Positions 25,856 through 34,662 of a DNA stretch of 64,000 nucleotides are shown here, in pieces. The stretch is from the NCBI RefSeq assembly GCF_003850565.1, contig NZ_CP027706.1, positions 1,178,001 to 1,242,000 on the forward strand, read 5' to 3'. Source of the stretch: Pseudomonas sessilinigenes (GTDB lineage Bacteria; Pseudomonadota; Gammaproteobacteria; Pseudomonadales; Pseudomonadaceae). Every line of letters begins with the position of its first letter. The stretch's first letter is position 1. The translations under genes and the position numbers were made by a program. A model generated the notes under the pieces. That model saw nothing but the letters and a program-made list of their open reading frames with translations, searched no databases and was not told the origin of the DNA.

Positions 25856-26497
25856 ATGGAAATCTTCCTGCGGACAGTCTTGTCGTTCCCCACGGTGCTG
25901 TTCAGCTTCATGCTCTGCCTGGCAGTGATCTACTGGGCCGTGGTCGCCATGGGGTTGCTCGAGGTGGACCTCCTGGATTTCGAGGCCGACTCGCTGCTCG
26001 ACGGCGCCCACACCACCGAAGGCCTGGCCGGGCTGCTGATCAAGTTCAAGCTCAACGGCGTACCGGTCACCCTGGTGCTGACCCTGCTGATGTTCTTCAG
26101 CTGGTTCCTGACGTATTTCACCGAACTCTATATTTTCAGCCAGCTGCCCCTGGGTTGGCTGCGCTATCCCCTGGGCCTGCTGCTGGCGGTGCTCGCACTG
26201 TTCCTGGCGGCGCCCGTCAGTGCGGCGATCTGCGCTCCGTTGCGCCCGCTGTTTCACAAGATGGAAGCTACCAGCAGCAAGTCGGTGCTGGGGCAGACTG
26301 CCGTAGTGCGCAGTGGCCGAGTCACCCTGGAGCATGGCGAAGCCGTGCTCGAGGACGGTGGCGCGGGGCTGATCCTGCGGGTGCGTGCCGATGAGGCGCG
26401 GGCATTCAAACGCGGCGACCGAGTCGTGTTGCTGGAGTATCTGGAGGCGCAACACGCCTATCGGGTCATTACCGAGGACGAGTTTCGCGGCCTCTGA
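25856..26497 (+). CDS. YqiJ-like inner-membrane protein with C-terminal OB-fold domain
   Basis: A 213-residue protein with about three membrane segments (roughly 8-35, 75-100 and 108-130: VTLVLTLLMFFSWFLTYFTE, YPLGLLLAVLALFLAAPVSA) and a C-terminal cytoplasmic NfeD/OB-fold-like domain (LGQTAVVRSGRVTLEHGEAV ... GDRVVLLEYLEAQHAYRV). Such proteins pair with flotillins: in E. coli yqiJ precedes yqiK, and NfeD partners work with SPFH proteins. It starts at 25856 with AGGA 5 bases upstream; the flotillin gene follows 36 bases later. It probably anchors or organises the flotillin assembly. Confidence 0.85.
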   Translation: MEIFLRTVLSFPTVLFSFMLCLAVIYWAVVAMGLLEVDLLDFEADSLLDGAHTTEGLAGLLIKFKLNGVPVTLVLTLLMFFSWFLTYFTELYIFSQLPLGWLRYPLGLLLAVLALFLAAPVSAAICAPLRPLFHKMEATSSKSVLGQTAVVRSGRVTLEHGEAVLEDGGAGLILRVRADEARAFKRGDRVVLLEYLEAQHAYRVITEDEFRGL

Positions 26498-26533
26498 GCC
26501 CGGACTCCCTCAGAATCAAAGGAGATTGATTGC

Positions 26534-28606
26534 ATGAACTTACCGTCGCTGCTGCCCATCCTGCTCGGGCTCGGCCTTGTCGTCCTGGTGGTCTTCGGCC
26601 TGCTGGCCCTGTTCAAGGCCTTCTACATCAAGGTCCCTCAGGGCACGGCCCTGATCGTCAACGACATGTCTTCCACGCCCAAGGTGCATTTCACCGGTGC
26701 CCTGGTGTACCCGGTGATCCACCTCAAGGAATTCATGCGTATCTCGCTGATCACCCTGGAGGTCGATCGTCGGGCCAAGGACGGGCTGATCTGCCGCGAC
26801 AACATGCGTGCCGACATCACCGTGGCCTTCTACCTGCGGGTCAACGAAACCCAGGAAGACGTGCTCAAGGTGGCCAAGGCCATCGGCGTCGACCGTGCTT
26901 CCGATCGTGCGGCGGTCAATGAGCTGTTCAACGCCAAGTTCTCCGAAGCCCTGAAGACCGTGGGCAAGCAGTTCGACTTCGTGCAGTTGTTCGAGAACCG
27001 CCAGGACTTCCGCGATCGGATCATCGAGATCATCGGCAACGACCTTAACGGTTATGTGCTCGAAGACGTGGCCATCGACTACCTGGAGCAAACCGCCAAG
27101 CATTCCCTGGACCCGAGCAACATCCTCGACGCCGAGGGTATCCGCAAGATCACCGAGCTGACCGCGACCCAGAACGTCATCACCAACGAACTGGAGCGCA
27201 ACCAGGAGCTGGCGATCCAGAAGAAGAACGTCGAGACCCGCGAGGCATCCCTGGCCCTGGAACGCCAGCAGGCCGATGCCGAGGCCCGGCAGAAGCGCGA
27301 GATCGAGACCATTCGTGCCCGCGAGGAAGCCGAGACCGCCAAGGTCAAGGAAGAAGAGCGGCTGAAGGCCGAGCAGGCGCGGATCCAGTCCCAGCAGGAA
27401 ATCGACGTGCGCACCGAGAACCACCAGCGCGAAGTCGAAGTGGCCCAGCAGAACCGCCAGCGTGCCGTGGTCATCGAGGTGGAGAAAGTCACCCGCGCCA
27501 AGGACCTGGAAGTGGTGGCCCGCGAGCGCGAAGTGGAGTTGCAGCGCATCGAGAAGGAAAAGGCCCTGGAAGAACAGCGCAAGAACATCGCCACGGTGAT
27601 CCGCGAGCGCGTGGCGGTCGAGAAGACCGTGGCCCAGGAAGAAGAGCGCATCAAGGAAGTGCGTGAAGTGTCCGAGGCCGAGCGCGCCAAGCAGGTGGTG
27701 GTGATCCAGGCCCAGGCCGAAGCCGAGCAGGACCTGGTGCGCCAGGTCAAGCAGGCCGAAGCTGACGAAACCCGTTCCAAGCACAAGGCCGTGGAAATCA
27801 ACAACCTGGCCCAGGCCGAGCTGGAAGCCGCGGCCAAGCAGGCCGAGGCCAAGAAGCGCCTGGCCGAAGGCCTGGAAGCCGAGCGCGCAGCGCCTGGCCT
27901 GGCCGATGCGCGGGTGCTGGAAGTCTCCGCTGCAGCCCAGGAGAAAGAAGGCCTGGCCCTGGCCCGGGTACGTGCCGAGCAGTTGATCGCCGAGGCCCGT
28001 GGCGACCAGGAAAAAGGCTTGGCCGACGCTCGGGTGCTGGAAGCCCAGGCTGCTGCCAAGGAAAAAGACGGCCTGGCCGACGCCAAGGTCCTGGAAGAGA
28101 AACTCGGTGCCCAGGCACGCGGTGAGGAACAGCTGGGCGCGGCCAAGGCCAAGGCCACCAAGGACCTGGGTTCGGCCGAAGCCGAAGTGCTGCTGCAGCG
28201 CCTGAACGCCGAGGCCGAAGGCCTGGGCAAGAAGTTCGGTGCCCTGGATGCCCTCAGCGACAGCGCTCGCCAGCACGAAGAGTTCCGCATGCAACTGGAG
28301 AAGAACTTCGAGGAAGCGATGGCCGCCATCGCCGCCAACAAGGACATCGCCAAGGAGCAGGCCGAAGTGCTGTCCGCCGCCCTCAGCAAGGCCAAGATCG
28401 AGATCGTCGGAGGCGAGGGCGACTTCTTCAACTCCTTCGCCAAGTCGCTGTCGGTGGGCAAGGCCATCGAGGGCGTGGTGGGCAAGAGCCCGGTGGTCCA
28501 GGACGTCCTGGCACGCCTGCTCAACGGCAAGACCGCACCGGCCGTAGCCGCCGAGCTGGCTGCCGCCGCCGCGCGCAAGGTCGAGGCACCCTCTGCCGAA
28601 GCCTGA
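26534..28606 (+). CDS. yqiK: Flotillin (YqiK-type SPFH protein), extended form
   Basis: A 690-residue membrane-scaffold protein. There is one N-terminal TM segment (6-28), an SPFH/PHB domain (about 30-210, with VPQGTALIVN and TLEVDRRAKDGLICRDNMRADI) and a very long charged coiled coil (about 215-640). E. coli YqiK is about 553 residues. Part of the extra length lies near residues 454-540, where GLADARVLE occurs twice about 41 residues apart (454 and 495) and GLADAKVLE again near 514, a tandem duplication. Flotillins oligomerise into membrane cages. A GGAGA site precedes the start; a hairpin and terminator follow. Confidence 0.92.
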   Translation: MNLPSLLPILLGLGLVVLVVFGLLALFKAFYIKVPQGTALIVNDMSSTPKVHFTGALVYPVIHLKEFMRISLITLEVDRRAKDGLICRDNMRADITVAFYLRVNETQEDVLKVAKAIGVDRASDRAAVNELFNAKFSEALKTVGKQFDFVQLFENRQDFRDRIIEIIGNDLNGYVLEDVAIDYLEQTAKHSLDPSNILDAEGIRKITELTATQNVITNELERNQELAIQKKNVETREASLALERQQADAEARQKREIETIRAREEAETAKVKEEERLKAEQARIQSQQEIDVRTENHQREVEVAQQNRQRAVVIEVEKVTRAKDLEVVAREREVELQRIEKEKALEEQRKNIATVIRERVAVEKTVAQEEERIKEVREVSEAERAKQVVVIQAQAEAEQDLVRQVKQAEADETRSKHKAVEINNLAQAELEAAAKQAEAKKRLAEGLEAERAAPGLADARVLEVSAAAQEKEGLALARVRAEQLIAEARGDQEKGLADARVLEAQAAAKEKDGLADAKVLEEKLGAQARGEEQLGAAKAKATKDLGSAEAEVLLQRLNAEAEGLGKKFGALDALSDSARQHEEFRMQLEKNFEEAMAAIAANKDIAKEQAEVLSAALSKAKIEIVGGEGDFFNSFAKSLSVGKAIEGVVGKSPVVQDVLARLLNGKTAPAVAAELAAAAARKVEAPSAEA

Positions 28607-28632
28607 AATACCTGAACTCACCTGCTGACGCA

Positions 28633-28665
28633 CCGGTAGCCGCTGTCTTGGGCAGCGGCTACCGG
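28633..28665. repeat. REP-like perfect hairpin inside the PspA-flotillin cluster
   Basis: Perfect 13-bp arms CCGGTAGCCGCTG and CAGCGGCTACCGG with a 7-base loop. The left flank CTGACGCACC plus GTAGCCGCTG also occurs at 38934-38946, so this is a copy of a dispersed palindromic family lying between the flotillin and ATPase genes. Confidence 0.75.
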
Positions 28666-28694
28666 GTGGGCTCCAGGGGTTGAGTCCGGGTACC

Positions 28695-28725
28695 GGGAGC
28701 CAGGTTCCAGGCTCCCGCTTTTTTT
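28695..28725 (+). terminator. Rho-independent terminator-like hairpin between flotillin and ATPase genes
   Basis: Stem GGGAGCC / GGCTCCC, 8-base loop and seven T, ending 30 bases before the ATPase start. It would limit read-through from the first four genes into the last two, or the ATPase gene has its own promoter. Confidence 0.7.
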
Positions 28726-28755
28726 GCACACCGCCGTAGATCCAGGAAGGCCACG

Positions 28756-31700
28756 ATGTCGGACGCTCAAGTCGCAACTCCCCCGCAGGACGTATTGGAC
28801 AAGGCTGTCGCCGAAGGCGGCGCCTATGAGGTGCTGCAAAAGCGCCTGCAGGACCAGGGCCAACGCCTGCGCACCACCACGGACAGCCTCAACCAGAAGC
28901 GTCTGGACGAGTTCGGCAACAGCCGCATGGAAGTGGTCGGGCGGGCGCGCATCCGCACCGAGAACAACTGCATCGCCCGGGACATCGTCCAGGTCGGCGA
29001 CTGCCTGTTGTTTGGCTACAACGTGTTCATGGGCCTGAAGAAGGAAACCAGCGTCGCCGACGTGTTTTCCCTGTACCGGCTGGTGGAGGAGGGCGAGGGC
29101 TACGAAGCCGAGTCCGTGCCCCTGGAAGGCAGTTTCCTGGGGGCCCAGGGCTTCCTCAACGATTTCAACGAGCTGTACACCTATTACAAGAACACCCGCC
29201 TGCTGCAGCTGGCGATTCGCGACGGCAAGCTCCTGGCCAGTTTCCAGATCGGCGAGCGAGTCACCGATGTGCGGGTGTTCCGCTGGTCGATCTCGGCGGA
29301 TGGCCGAGACGTGCGCTACATCGACAACCGTGGTGAACGGGACATCGCCCTGCCGGCACCCTTCGATTTCGAATGGAAGAAGGCCACCCGCGAGATGGTG
29401 GTCGAGGGCCGTTTCCCGCACCTGAACATCCTCGACACGGTGTTCGTCGAGACCATCGGCGGCGACCTGACCATCAAGGTCGAGAACAATACCGAGTCGG
29501 GCCTGGGCATCTACCGTGAAGAGGTACTGGACAAGACCCAGTCCCTGGACGACTCGCAGATCGAGTTCGCCCGCCTGGGCAGCCTGATCCTGCTCAAGGT
29601 GCTGCCGTATCGCGAGGAGCACTGGCGCTACCTGGTGTTCAACAGCCTGACCCGCCAGGTGGAGCGCATCGACGCCATGGGCCTGGCCTGCGTCCAGCTG
29701 CCGGAGGACCACGGGATCATCTTCCCCGGTGGCTACTACCTGCAAAGCGGCGAGTACAAGACCTTCGAGCAGTCCATGGAAGGCATGCGCTTCAAGCGCT
29801 CGGTCCGTTCGCCCAATGGTGAAGATGTGCAGTACATCTTCTACCACCCCGAGCAGGGGCGCTCGGTACTGCTGACCTACAACATGATCAACCGCCAGCT
29901 GCAGAACCCGCTGTTCGGCCATGGTTATGCGCGCCTGGAAGACGGGCGCATGGTGATCTTCGCCGCCGAGGGCGACGAGCCGACCCGTGTCCACCCGATG
30001 CAGGTCTGGCAGACCCCGTTCTTCACCGAAGAATACGCCGCGCGGCAACCGGCCCGCAGCGGCTTCCTGGGGCGCATCGGCAATGCCGAGCTGGTGCGCA
30101 GCGTTTCCGATCTCTATGACCTGTGCCGCGAGATCGACACCCCGGCGGTCTCGGTCCAGCGCTACTCGCTGCTGTGCCAGAACACCCGGCGCCTGTTCGA
30201 CGTGTACCACTGGCTGGGCAGCGCCGAGCTCGATGGCCTGGCGCCGCTGCTGCGCGAAGTGGCCGCTACCTCGGAACTGGTGCTGGACGAATACGAGAAG
30301 GTCGAGAGCATCCGGCTCCAGTCGGAGCAGGCCATGGTGGCCGCCGAGGCCAAGCAGAAAGCCCTGCTCGATGGCTTGCTGGTGGACAGCTGGGACCAGG
30401 TGCAGAGCTTCGTCGATGCCCTGAACGGCATCACCGCCCAGCGCGGCCTGCTGCTGACCATCCGCGACTATCGCTATATCGACGTGGTCCGCATCGACGC
30501 CATGGAGGCCGAGCTGCTCAAGGCCCAGGAGCGTACCGCCGCTGGCACCGCGACCTTCCTGGCCAGCGAGCAGGCCCTGCTGCCCTTGGTCAGCCAGCTG
30601 GAAAACCTCGATGCCCAGGCGCAGAAGGCCGAGACCGTGGCCCAGCTCGGCGAGCCCCTGGGCGCCCTGCAAGCCATGGCCGGCGACCTGGACATGCTCT
30701 CCAGCCTGATGGCTTCGCTGCAGATCGACGATGCCACCCAGCGCACCCGGATCATCGAGTCCATCTCGCAGATCTACGCCCGGCTGAACCAGGCCAAGGC
30801 CCGCGCCGAACAGCGGCGCAAGGGCCTGGGCTCGACCGAGACCGTGGCGCAGTTCGGTGCCCAGTTCAAACTCTTCAGCCAGGGCATCACCAATGCCCTG
30901 GCCCAGGCCCAGGACCCGGAGCGTTGCGACGAGCAACTGTCACGGTTGCTGGTGCAACTGGAGGAGCTGGAAAGCCGCTTCGGCGACCATGAGCAGTTCC
31001 TCGGCGACATCCTCGGCAAGCGCGAGGAGTTGCTGGAAACCTTCGAGGCCCACAAGCAGTCGCTGCTCGATGAGCGCCAGCGCAAGGCCCAGGGCCTGCT
31101 GGACGCAGCGCGGCGGATTCTCGATAGCCTGGGCCGGCGCACCGCCCGCTTCACCCAGGCCGAGGAGCTCAACGCGTTCTTCGCCGCCGACCCGCTGATC
31201 CTCAAGCTGCGGGAGTTGGCCGAGCGCCTGCGCGAGCTCAAGGACAGCGTCAAGGCCGATGACGTCGAGGCGCGCCTCAAGGGCGCCCGGGACCAGGCCG
31301 TGCGCGCCCTGCGGGACAAGACCGAGTTGTTCGAGGAAGGCGGCAATGTCATCAAGCTGGGGCCGCGCCATCGTTTCAGCGTCAACACCCAGGAGCTGGA
31401 CCTGACGCTGATGCCCCGGGGCGACGAGCTCTACCTGCATCTGACCGGCACCGATTTCCTCGAGCCTCTGCAAGACCCCGAGCTGGAAGCCCTGCGCGAC
31501 TTCTGGCAGGTGGCCCTGGAGTCGGAATCGCCACAGCTGTATCGCGCCGAGTACCTGGCCGGACAGGTGCTGGACGCAGCGGACCGTGGCCAGGAAGGCC
31601 TGAGCCTGGAAAACCTCAAGCCACTGCTGGCCCACCCTGAGGAACTGGCCCGGGTGATCCGCGACTTCGCGGCGCCACGCTACAAGGAAGGCTACGAGAA

Positions 31701-33903
31701 GGGCATCCACGACCACGACGCGGCGGCGATCCTCCTGCAATTGCTGCCCCTGCGCGACAGTGCCGGACTGTTGGCCTATGGCCCGGCGGCCCGGGCCTTT
31801 GCCGCGCTCTTCTGGGACCGCCAGCAGGCCGAGCCGCAACCCCGGCAATGGGTGGAGCGTGCCCGTACCAGCCGGCACATCCAGCAGCTGTTCGGTCGGC
31901 GCGAGGGGTTGCTGCAATTGCAGGCGGAAATCCTCGTGGCCCTCGAAGACTGGCACCGGATTCAGGGCTTCGTCGTGGCCACCGAACTGCTGCCCGAGGC
32001 CGCCGAATACCTGGTACAGGAGCTGGCAGCGGACCGCGTGGAGTTCACCTTCAGCAAGTACGCCCGGCAATTGCAGGAGGCCCTGGCCCTGCGCCTGCAA
32101 GGCGCGCGGATGTGGGACGACTACCAGCAGGCCCTGGCGCGCCTGGCCGAGCGCCCCGCAGCGCAGTGGGCGTTGACCGGCAACTGGCTGGCGGCCTTGT
32201 GCGCCGAGGGCGAGTTCGCCCCACTGGCCGGCTACGTGCCCGAGGCCGTGGCGCTGTCGCTGCTGGGCGAAGGTTGCGCCCGACGGCTCACCGAGGTCGA
32301 CCTGCGTTTCACCGTGGACAACCTGATGGGCGAGCACCCGCGCATCGAGGAGCGCAGCCTGGCGCTGACGGTGGATGGTTTCTTTGCCCGCCTGCGCGCT
32401 CATCGCGAAACCTTCCTGCCAGGCCTGCAGCGTTACCAGAACCTGCGCCAGGGCATCGTCGTTCGTGAGCGTTCGGCCCTGCGCTTGAGCGAGTTCAAGC
32501 CACGGCCACTGAGCTCGTTCGTGCGCAACAAGCTGATCAACGACGTCTACCTGGGCTTCATCGGTGACAACCTGGCCAAGCAGATGGGCACCGTGGGCGA
32601 GAACAAGCGCACCGACCTGATGGGCCTGTTGATGCTGATTTCGCCACCGGGCTACGGCAAGACCACCCTGATGGAATACGTGGCCCACCGTCTGGGCCTG
32701 ATCTTCATGAAGATCAACGGCCCGGCCCTGGGCCACCAGGTGCGGTCCCTGGACCCGGCCCAGGCGCCGGACGCCACTTCGCGCCAGGAGCTGGAGAAGC
32801 TCAACCTGGCCCTGGAGATGGGCAACAACGTGATGCTCTATGTCGACGACATCCAGCACACCCATCCCGAGTTCCTGCAGAAATTCATCTCGCTGTGCGA
32901 TGGCACCCGACGCATCGAAGGCGTATGGAAGGGCGGGACCAAGACCTACGACATGCGCGGCAAGAAGTTCTGTGTGGTGATGTCGGGCAACCCGTATACC
33001 GAGTCCGGCGAGGTGTTCAAGATCCCCGACATGCTGGCCAACCGGGCCGACATCTATAACCTCGGCGACACCCTGGGCGGTATGCAGGAAGCCTTCTCCC
33101 TGAGTTACATCGAGAACGGCCTGACCTCCAACCCGGTACTGGCGCCGCTGGCCACCCGCGATATGGCCGACGTCTACCGTTTCGTCGCCAAGGCCGAGGG
33201 CAAGGCCTTCTCCAGTAACGAGCTGAGCCACAGCTACAGCGGTGCCGAGATCAACGAGATCACCACCACCCTGCAACGCCTGATGCAGGTGCGCGACGTG
33301 GTGCTGCGGGTCAACCAGCAGTACATCGCCAGCGCCGCCCAGGCCGACCAGTACCGCACCGAGCCGCCGTTCAAGCTGCAGGGCAGCTACCGCAACATGA
33401 ACAAGATGGCGGAGAAGATCTCGGCGGTGATGAACGATGCCGAACTCCTGCAACTGATCGCCGACCACTACCAGGGCGAATCCCAGCTGCTGACCACCGG
33501 CGCCGAGGAGAACCTGCTCAAGCTCGCCGAGCTGCGTGGCAACCAGACCCCCGAGCAGGGCGAGCGCTGGACGCAGATCAAGCGCGACTTCGTGCGCAAC
33601 CGCTCCATGGGCGGCAGCGACAGCGATGTCGGCACCCGCGTGGTGGCCCAGCTCAACGACCTGGTGGATGGGGTTCGTGGCCTGGCCCGGCCCACGGAGC
33701 AGCACAGGGTGCGCGAGGTGCTGGAGAGCCTCTCCGAGCAGTTGCAGAGCAGCTTCCTGCCGCTGGTTCAGGTGATGCATAAGAAGATCGATGTCGACCT
33801 GCACAGCCATCAGCGCATCGGCGATATCGCCCAGCGCCTCGATGAGCTGAGCCGCATGCTCAGCAATGGTGAAGTACCGACGCTCAAGGACCCTCAACCC
33901 TAG
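28756..33903 (+). CDS. Giant AAA+ ATPase (DUF3686-type, often labelled DNA repair ATPase)
   Basis: 1715 residues, no signal peptide or TM helix. The N-terminal ~450 residues are beta-rich with repeated segments (FPHLNILDTVFVETIGGDL, HWRYLVFNSLTRQVERIDAM), possibly a propeller. About 520-880 is coiled coil, and 900-1250 is helical. The AAA+ module is near 1290-1500: Walker A SPPGYGKTTLME (about 1296), Walker B VMLYVDDIQHTH (about 1358, with DD as in DnaA rather than DE), sensor-1 Asn in VVMSGNPYTESGE, and Arg in MLANRADIYNLG. The 'DNA repair' label has no visible nuclease or DNA-binding support. The gene setting argues for membrane-protein or PspA/flotillin remodelling (inference). AGGAAGG precedes the ATG. 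Confidence 0.88.
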   Translation: MSDAQVATPPQDVLDKAVAEGGAYEVLQKRLQDQGQRLRTTTDSLNQKRLDEFGNSRMEVVGRARIRTENNCIARDIVQVGDCLLFGYNVFMGLKKETSVADVFSLYRLVEEGEGYEAESVPLEGSFLGAQGFLNDFNELYTYYKNTRLLQLAIRDGKLLASFQIGERVTDVRVFRWSISADGRDVRYIDNRGERDIALPAPFDFEWKKATREMVVEGRFPHLNILDTVFVETIGGDLTIKVENNTESGLGIYREEVLDKTQSLDDSQIEFARLGSLILLKVLPYREEHWRYLVFNSLTRQVERIDAMGLACVQLPEDHGIIFPGGYYLQSGEYKTFEQSMEGMRFKRSVRSPNGEDVQYIFYHPEQGRSVLLTYNMINRQLQNPLFGHGYARLEDGRMVIFAAEGDEPTRVHPMQVWQTPFFTEEYAARQPARSGFLGRIGNAELVRSVSDLYDLCREIDTPAVSVQRYSLLCQNTRRLFDVYHWLGSAELDGLAPLLREVAATSELVLDEYEKVESIRLQSEQAMVAAEAKQKALLDGLLVDSWDQVQSFVDALNGITAQRGLLLTIRDYRYIDVVRIDAMEAELLKAQERTAAGTATFLASEQALLPLVSQLENLDAQAQKAETVAQLGEPLGALQAMAGDLDMLSSLMASLQIDDATQRTRIIESISQIYARLNQAKARAEQRRKGLGSTETVAQFGAQFKLFSQGITNALAQAQDPERCDEQLSRLLVQLEELESRFGDHEQFLGDILGKREELLETFEAHKQSLLDERQRKAQGLLDAARRILDSLGRRTARFTQAEELNAFFAADPLILKLRELAERLRELKDSVKADDVEARLKGARDQAVRALRDKTELFEEGGNVIKLGPRHRFSVNTQELDLTLMPRGDELYLHLTGTDFLEPLQDPELEALRDFWQVALESESPQLYRAEYLAGQVLDAADRGQEGLSLENLKPLLAHPEELARVIRDFAAPRYKEGYEKGIHDHDAAAILLQLLPLRDSAGLLAYGPAARAFAALFWDRQQAEPQPRQWVERARTSRHIQQLFGRREGLLQLQAEILVALEDWHRIQGFVVATELLPEAAEYLVQELAADRVEFTFSKYARQLQEALALRLQGARMWDDYQQALARLAERPAAQWALTGNWLAALCAEGEFAPLAGYVPEAVALSLLGEGCARRLTEVDLRFTVDNLMGEHPRIEERSLALTVDGFFARLRAHRETFLPGLQRYQNLRQGIVVRERSALRLSEFKPRPLSSFVRNKLINDVYLGFIGDNLAKQMGTVGENKRTDLMGLLMLISPPGYGKTTLMEYVAHRLGLIFMKINGPALGHQVRSLDPAQAPDATSRQELEKLNLALEMGNNVMLYVDDIQHTHPEFLQKFISLCDGTRRIEGVWKGGTKTYDMRGKKFCVVMSGNPYTESGEVFKIPDMLANRADIYNLGDTLGGMQEAFSLSYIENGLTSNPVLAPLATRDMADVYRFVAKAEGKAFSSNELSHSYSGAEINEITTTLQRLMQVRDVVLRVNQQYIASAAQADQYRTEPPFKLQGSYRNMNKMAEKISAVMNDAELLQLIADHYQGESQLLTTGAEENLLKLAELRGNQTPEQGERWTQIKRDFVRNRSMGGSDSDVGTRVVAQLNDLVDGVRGLARPTEQHRVREVLESLSEQLQSSFLPLVQVMHKKIDVDLHSHQRIGDIAQRLDELSRMLSNGEVPTLKDPQP

Positions 33904-33948
33904 CCTGCCCAGCCACCGGTTCGCTGGTGGCGGCCCAAGGAAAACCAC

Positions 33949-34638
33949 ATGGATTTCGCCCATCTGGACCGGCAACTGCGCGACAGCCTGCTGGACTTGA
34001 AACTGAGCAACGAGGAGCGCGACGAGCTGCGCCAACTGGGCAGCGAGCTCAGCGCCGACCAGGTGCGCTACTTGCGCAACCGCGCCTTTGACCTGGTGCG
34101 CGAGCTGAGTCTGGCGGACAGCGCCAACGTGCTGCCGGCCCTGAAATGGCTGGAGCAGGTGGTCAAGACCCTGGATGTCAACGTCGCGCCGGTGCGTGAC
34201 ATGGCCAGCGCCCACTTCAGCCCCGGCGAGGATTGCCGGCGCAAGATCCGCGAGCTGTGCCGCCAGGCCCGCGCCTCGGTGGATATCTGCGTGTTCACCA
34301 TTTCCGATGACCAACTGAGCGACGAGATTCGCGCCTGCCACCAGCGCGGCGTGGCGGTGCGGGTGATCAGCGACAGTGAAAAGCAGTTCGATGTCGGCAG
34401 CGATATCGCTGCGCTACGGGAGGCCGGAGTGCCGGTGCGGATCGACGACACGCCGTTCCACATGCACCACAAGTTCGCCCTGTTCGATGGCCGCACCTTG
34501 CTCAATGGCAGCTTCAACTGGACCCGCAGCGCCACCACCGGCAATGAGGAAAACCTGCTGGTGATCGACCACCCGCAACTGGTGGCCAGCTACCTCAAGG
34601 AGTTCAACGAGCTTTGGGAGCGCTACGCGCCTCGTTGA
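33949..34638 (+). CDS. Single-HKD phospholipase D-like protein (Nuc/MitoPLD type)
   Basis: 229 residues, soluble, without signal peptide or TM. Residues 1-75 are helical and charged. The PLD-like domain follows (about 80-225) with one HKD motif, HHKFALFDGRTLLNGSFNWT, which gives H-x-K-x4-D followed by GS. One HKD per chain means the active site must form in a dimer, as in the Nuc endonuclease and MitoPLD/Zucchini. The substrate could be phospholipid (cardiolipin) or nucleic acid; the membrane-stress neighbourhood favours lipid, but this is inference. It is 45 bases after the ATPase gene with an AAGGA site, and is the last gene of the cluster. Confidence 0.88.
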   Translation: MDFAHLDRQLRDSLLDLKLSNEERDELRQLGSELSADQVRYLRNRAFDLVRELSLADSANVLPALKWLEQVVKTLDVNVAPVRDMASAHFSPGEDCRRKIRELCRQARASVDICVFTISDDQLSDEIRACHQRGVAVRVISDSEKQFDVGSDIAALREAGVPVRIDDTPFHMHHKFALFDGRTLLNGSFNWTRSATTGNEENLLVIDHPQLVASYLKEFNELWERYAPR

Positions 34639-34662
34639 AGGCGCGCAGCGGGAGCTTGTCGG

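Noticed and set aside
27900..28120. Direct repeats considered as a possible CRISPR or VNTR
   Set aside because: They are in frame within the flotillin coiled coil, degenerate at DNA level, with no spacer structure.
26540..28777. 745-codon minus-strand frame opposite the flotillin gene
   Set aside because: Leu/Gly/His-rich low-complexity product that mirrors the coiled-coil repeats; no start signal.
30940..34341. 1133-codon minus-strand frame across the ATPase and PLD genes
   Set aside because: High-GC antisense artefact rich in His, Gln and Leu; the plus strand carries Walker and HKD motifs.
24458..34638. Reading the cluster as a recently acquired genomic island
   Set aside because: No tRNA, integrase, att repeats or clear composition shift in the coding part; only the promoter region is AT-rich.
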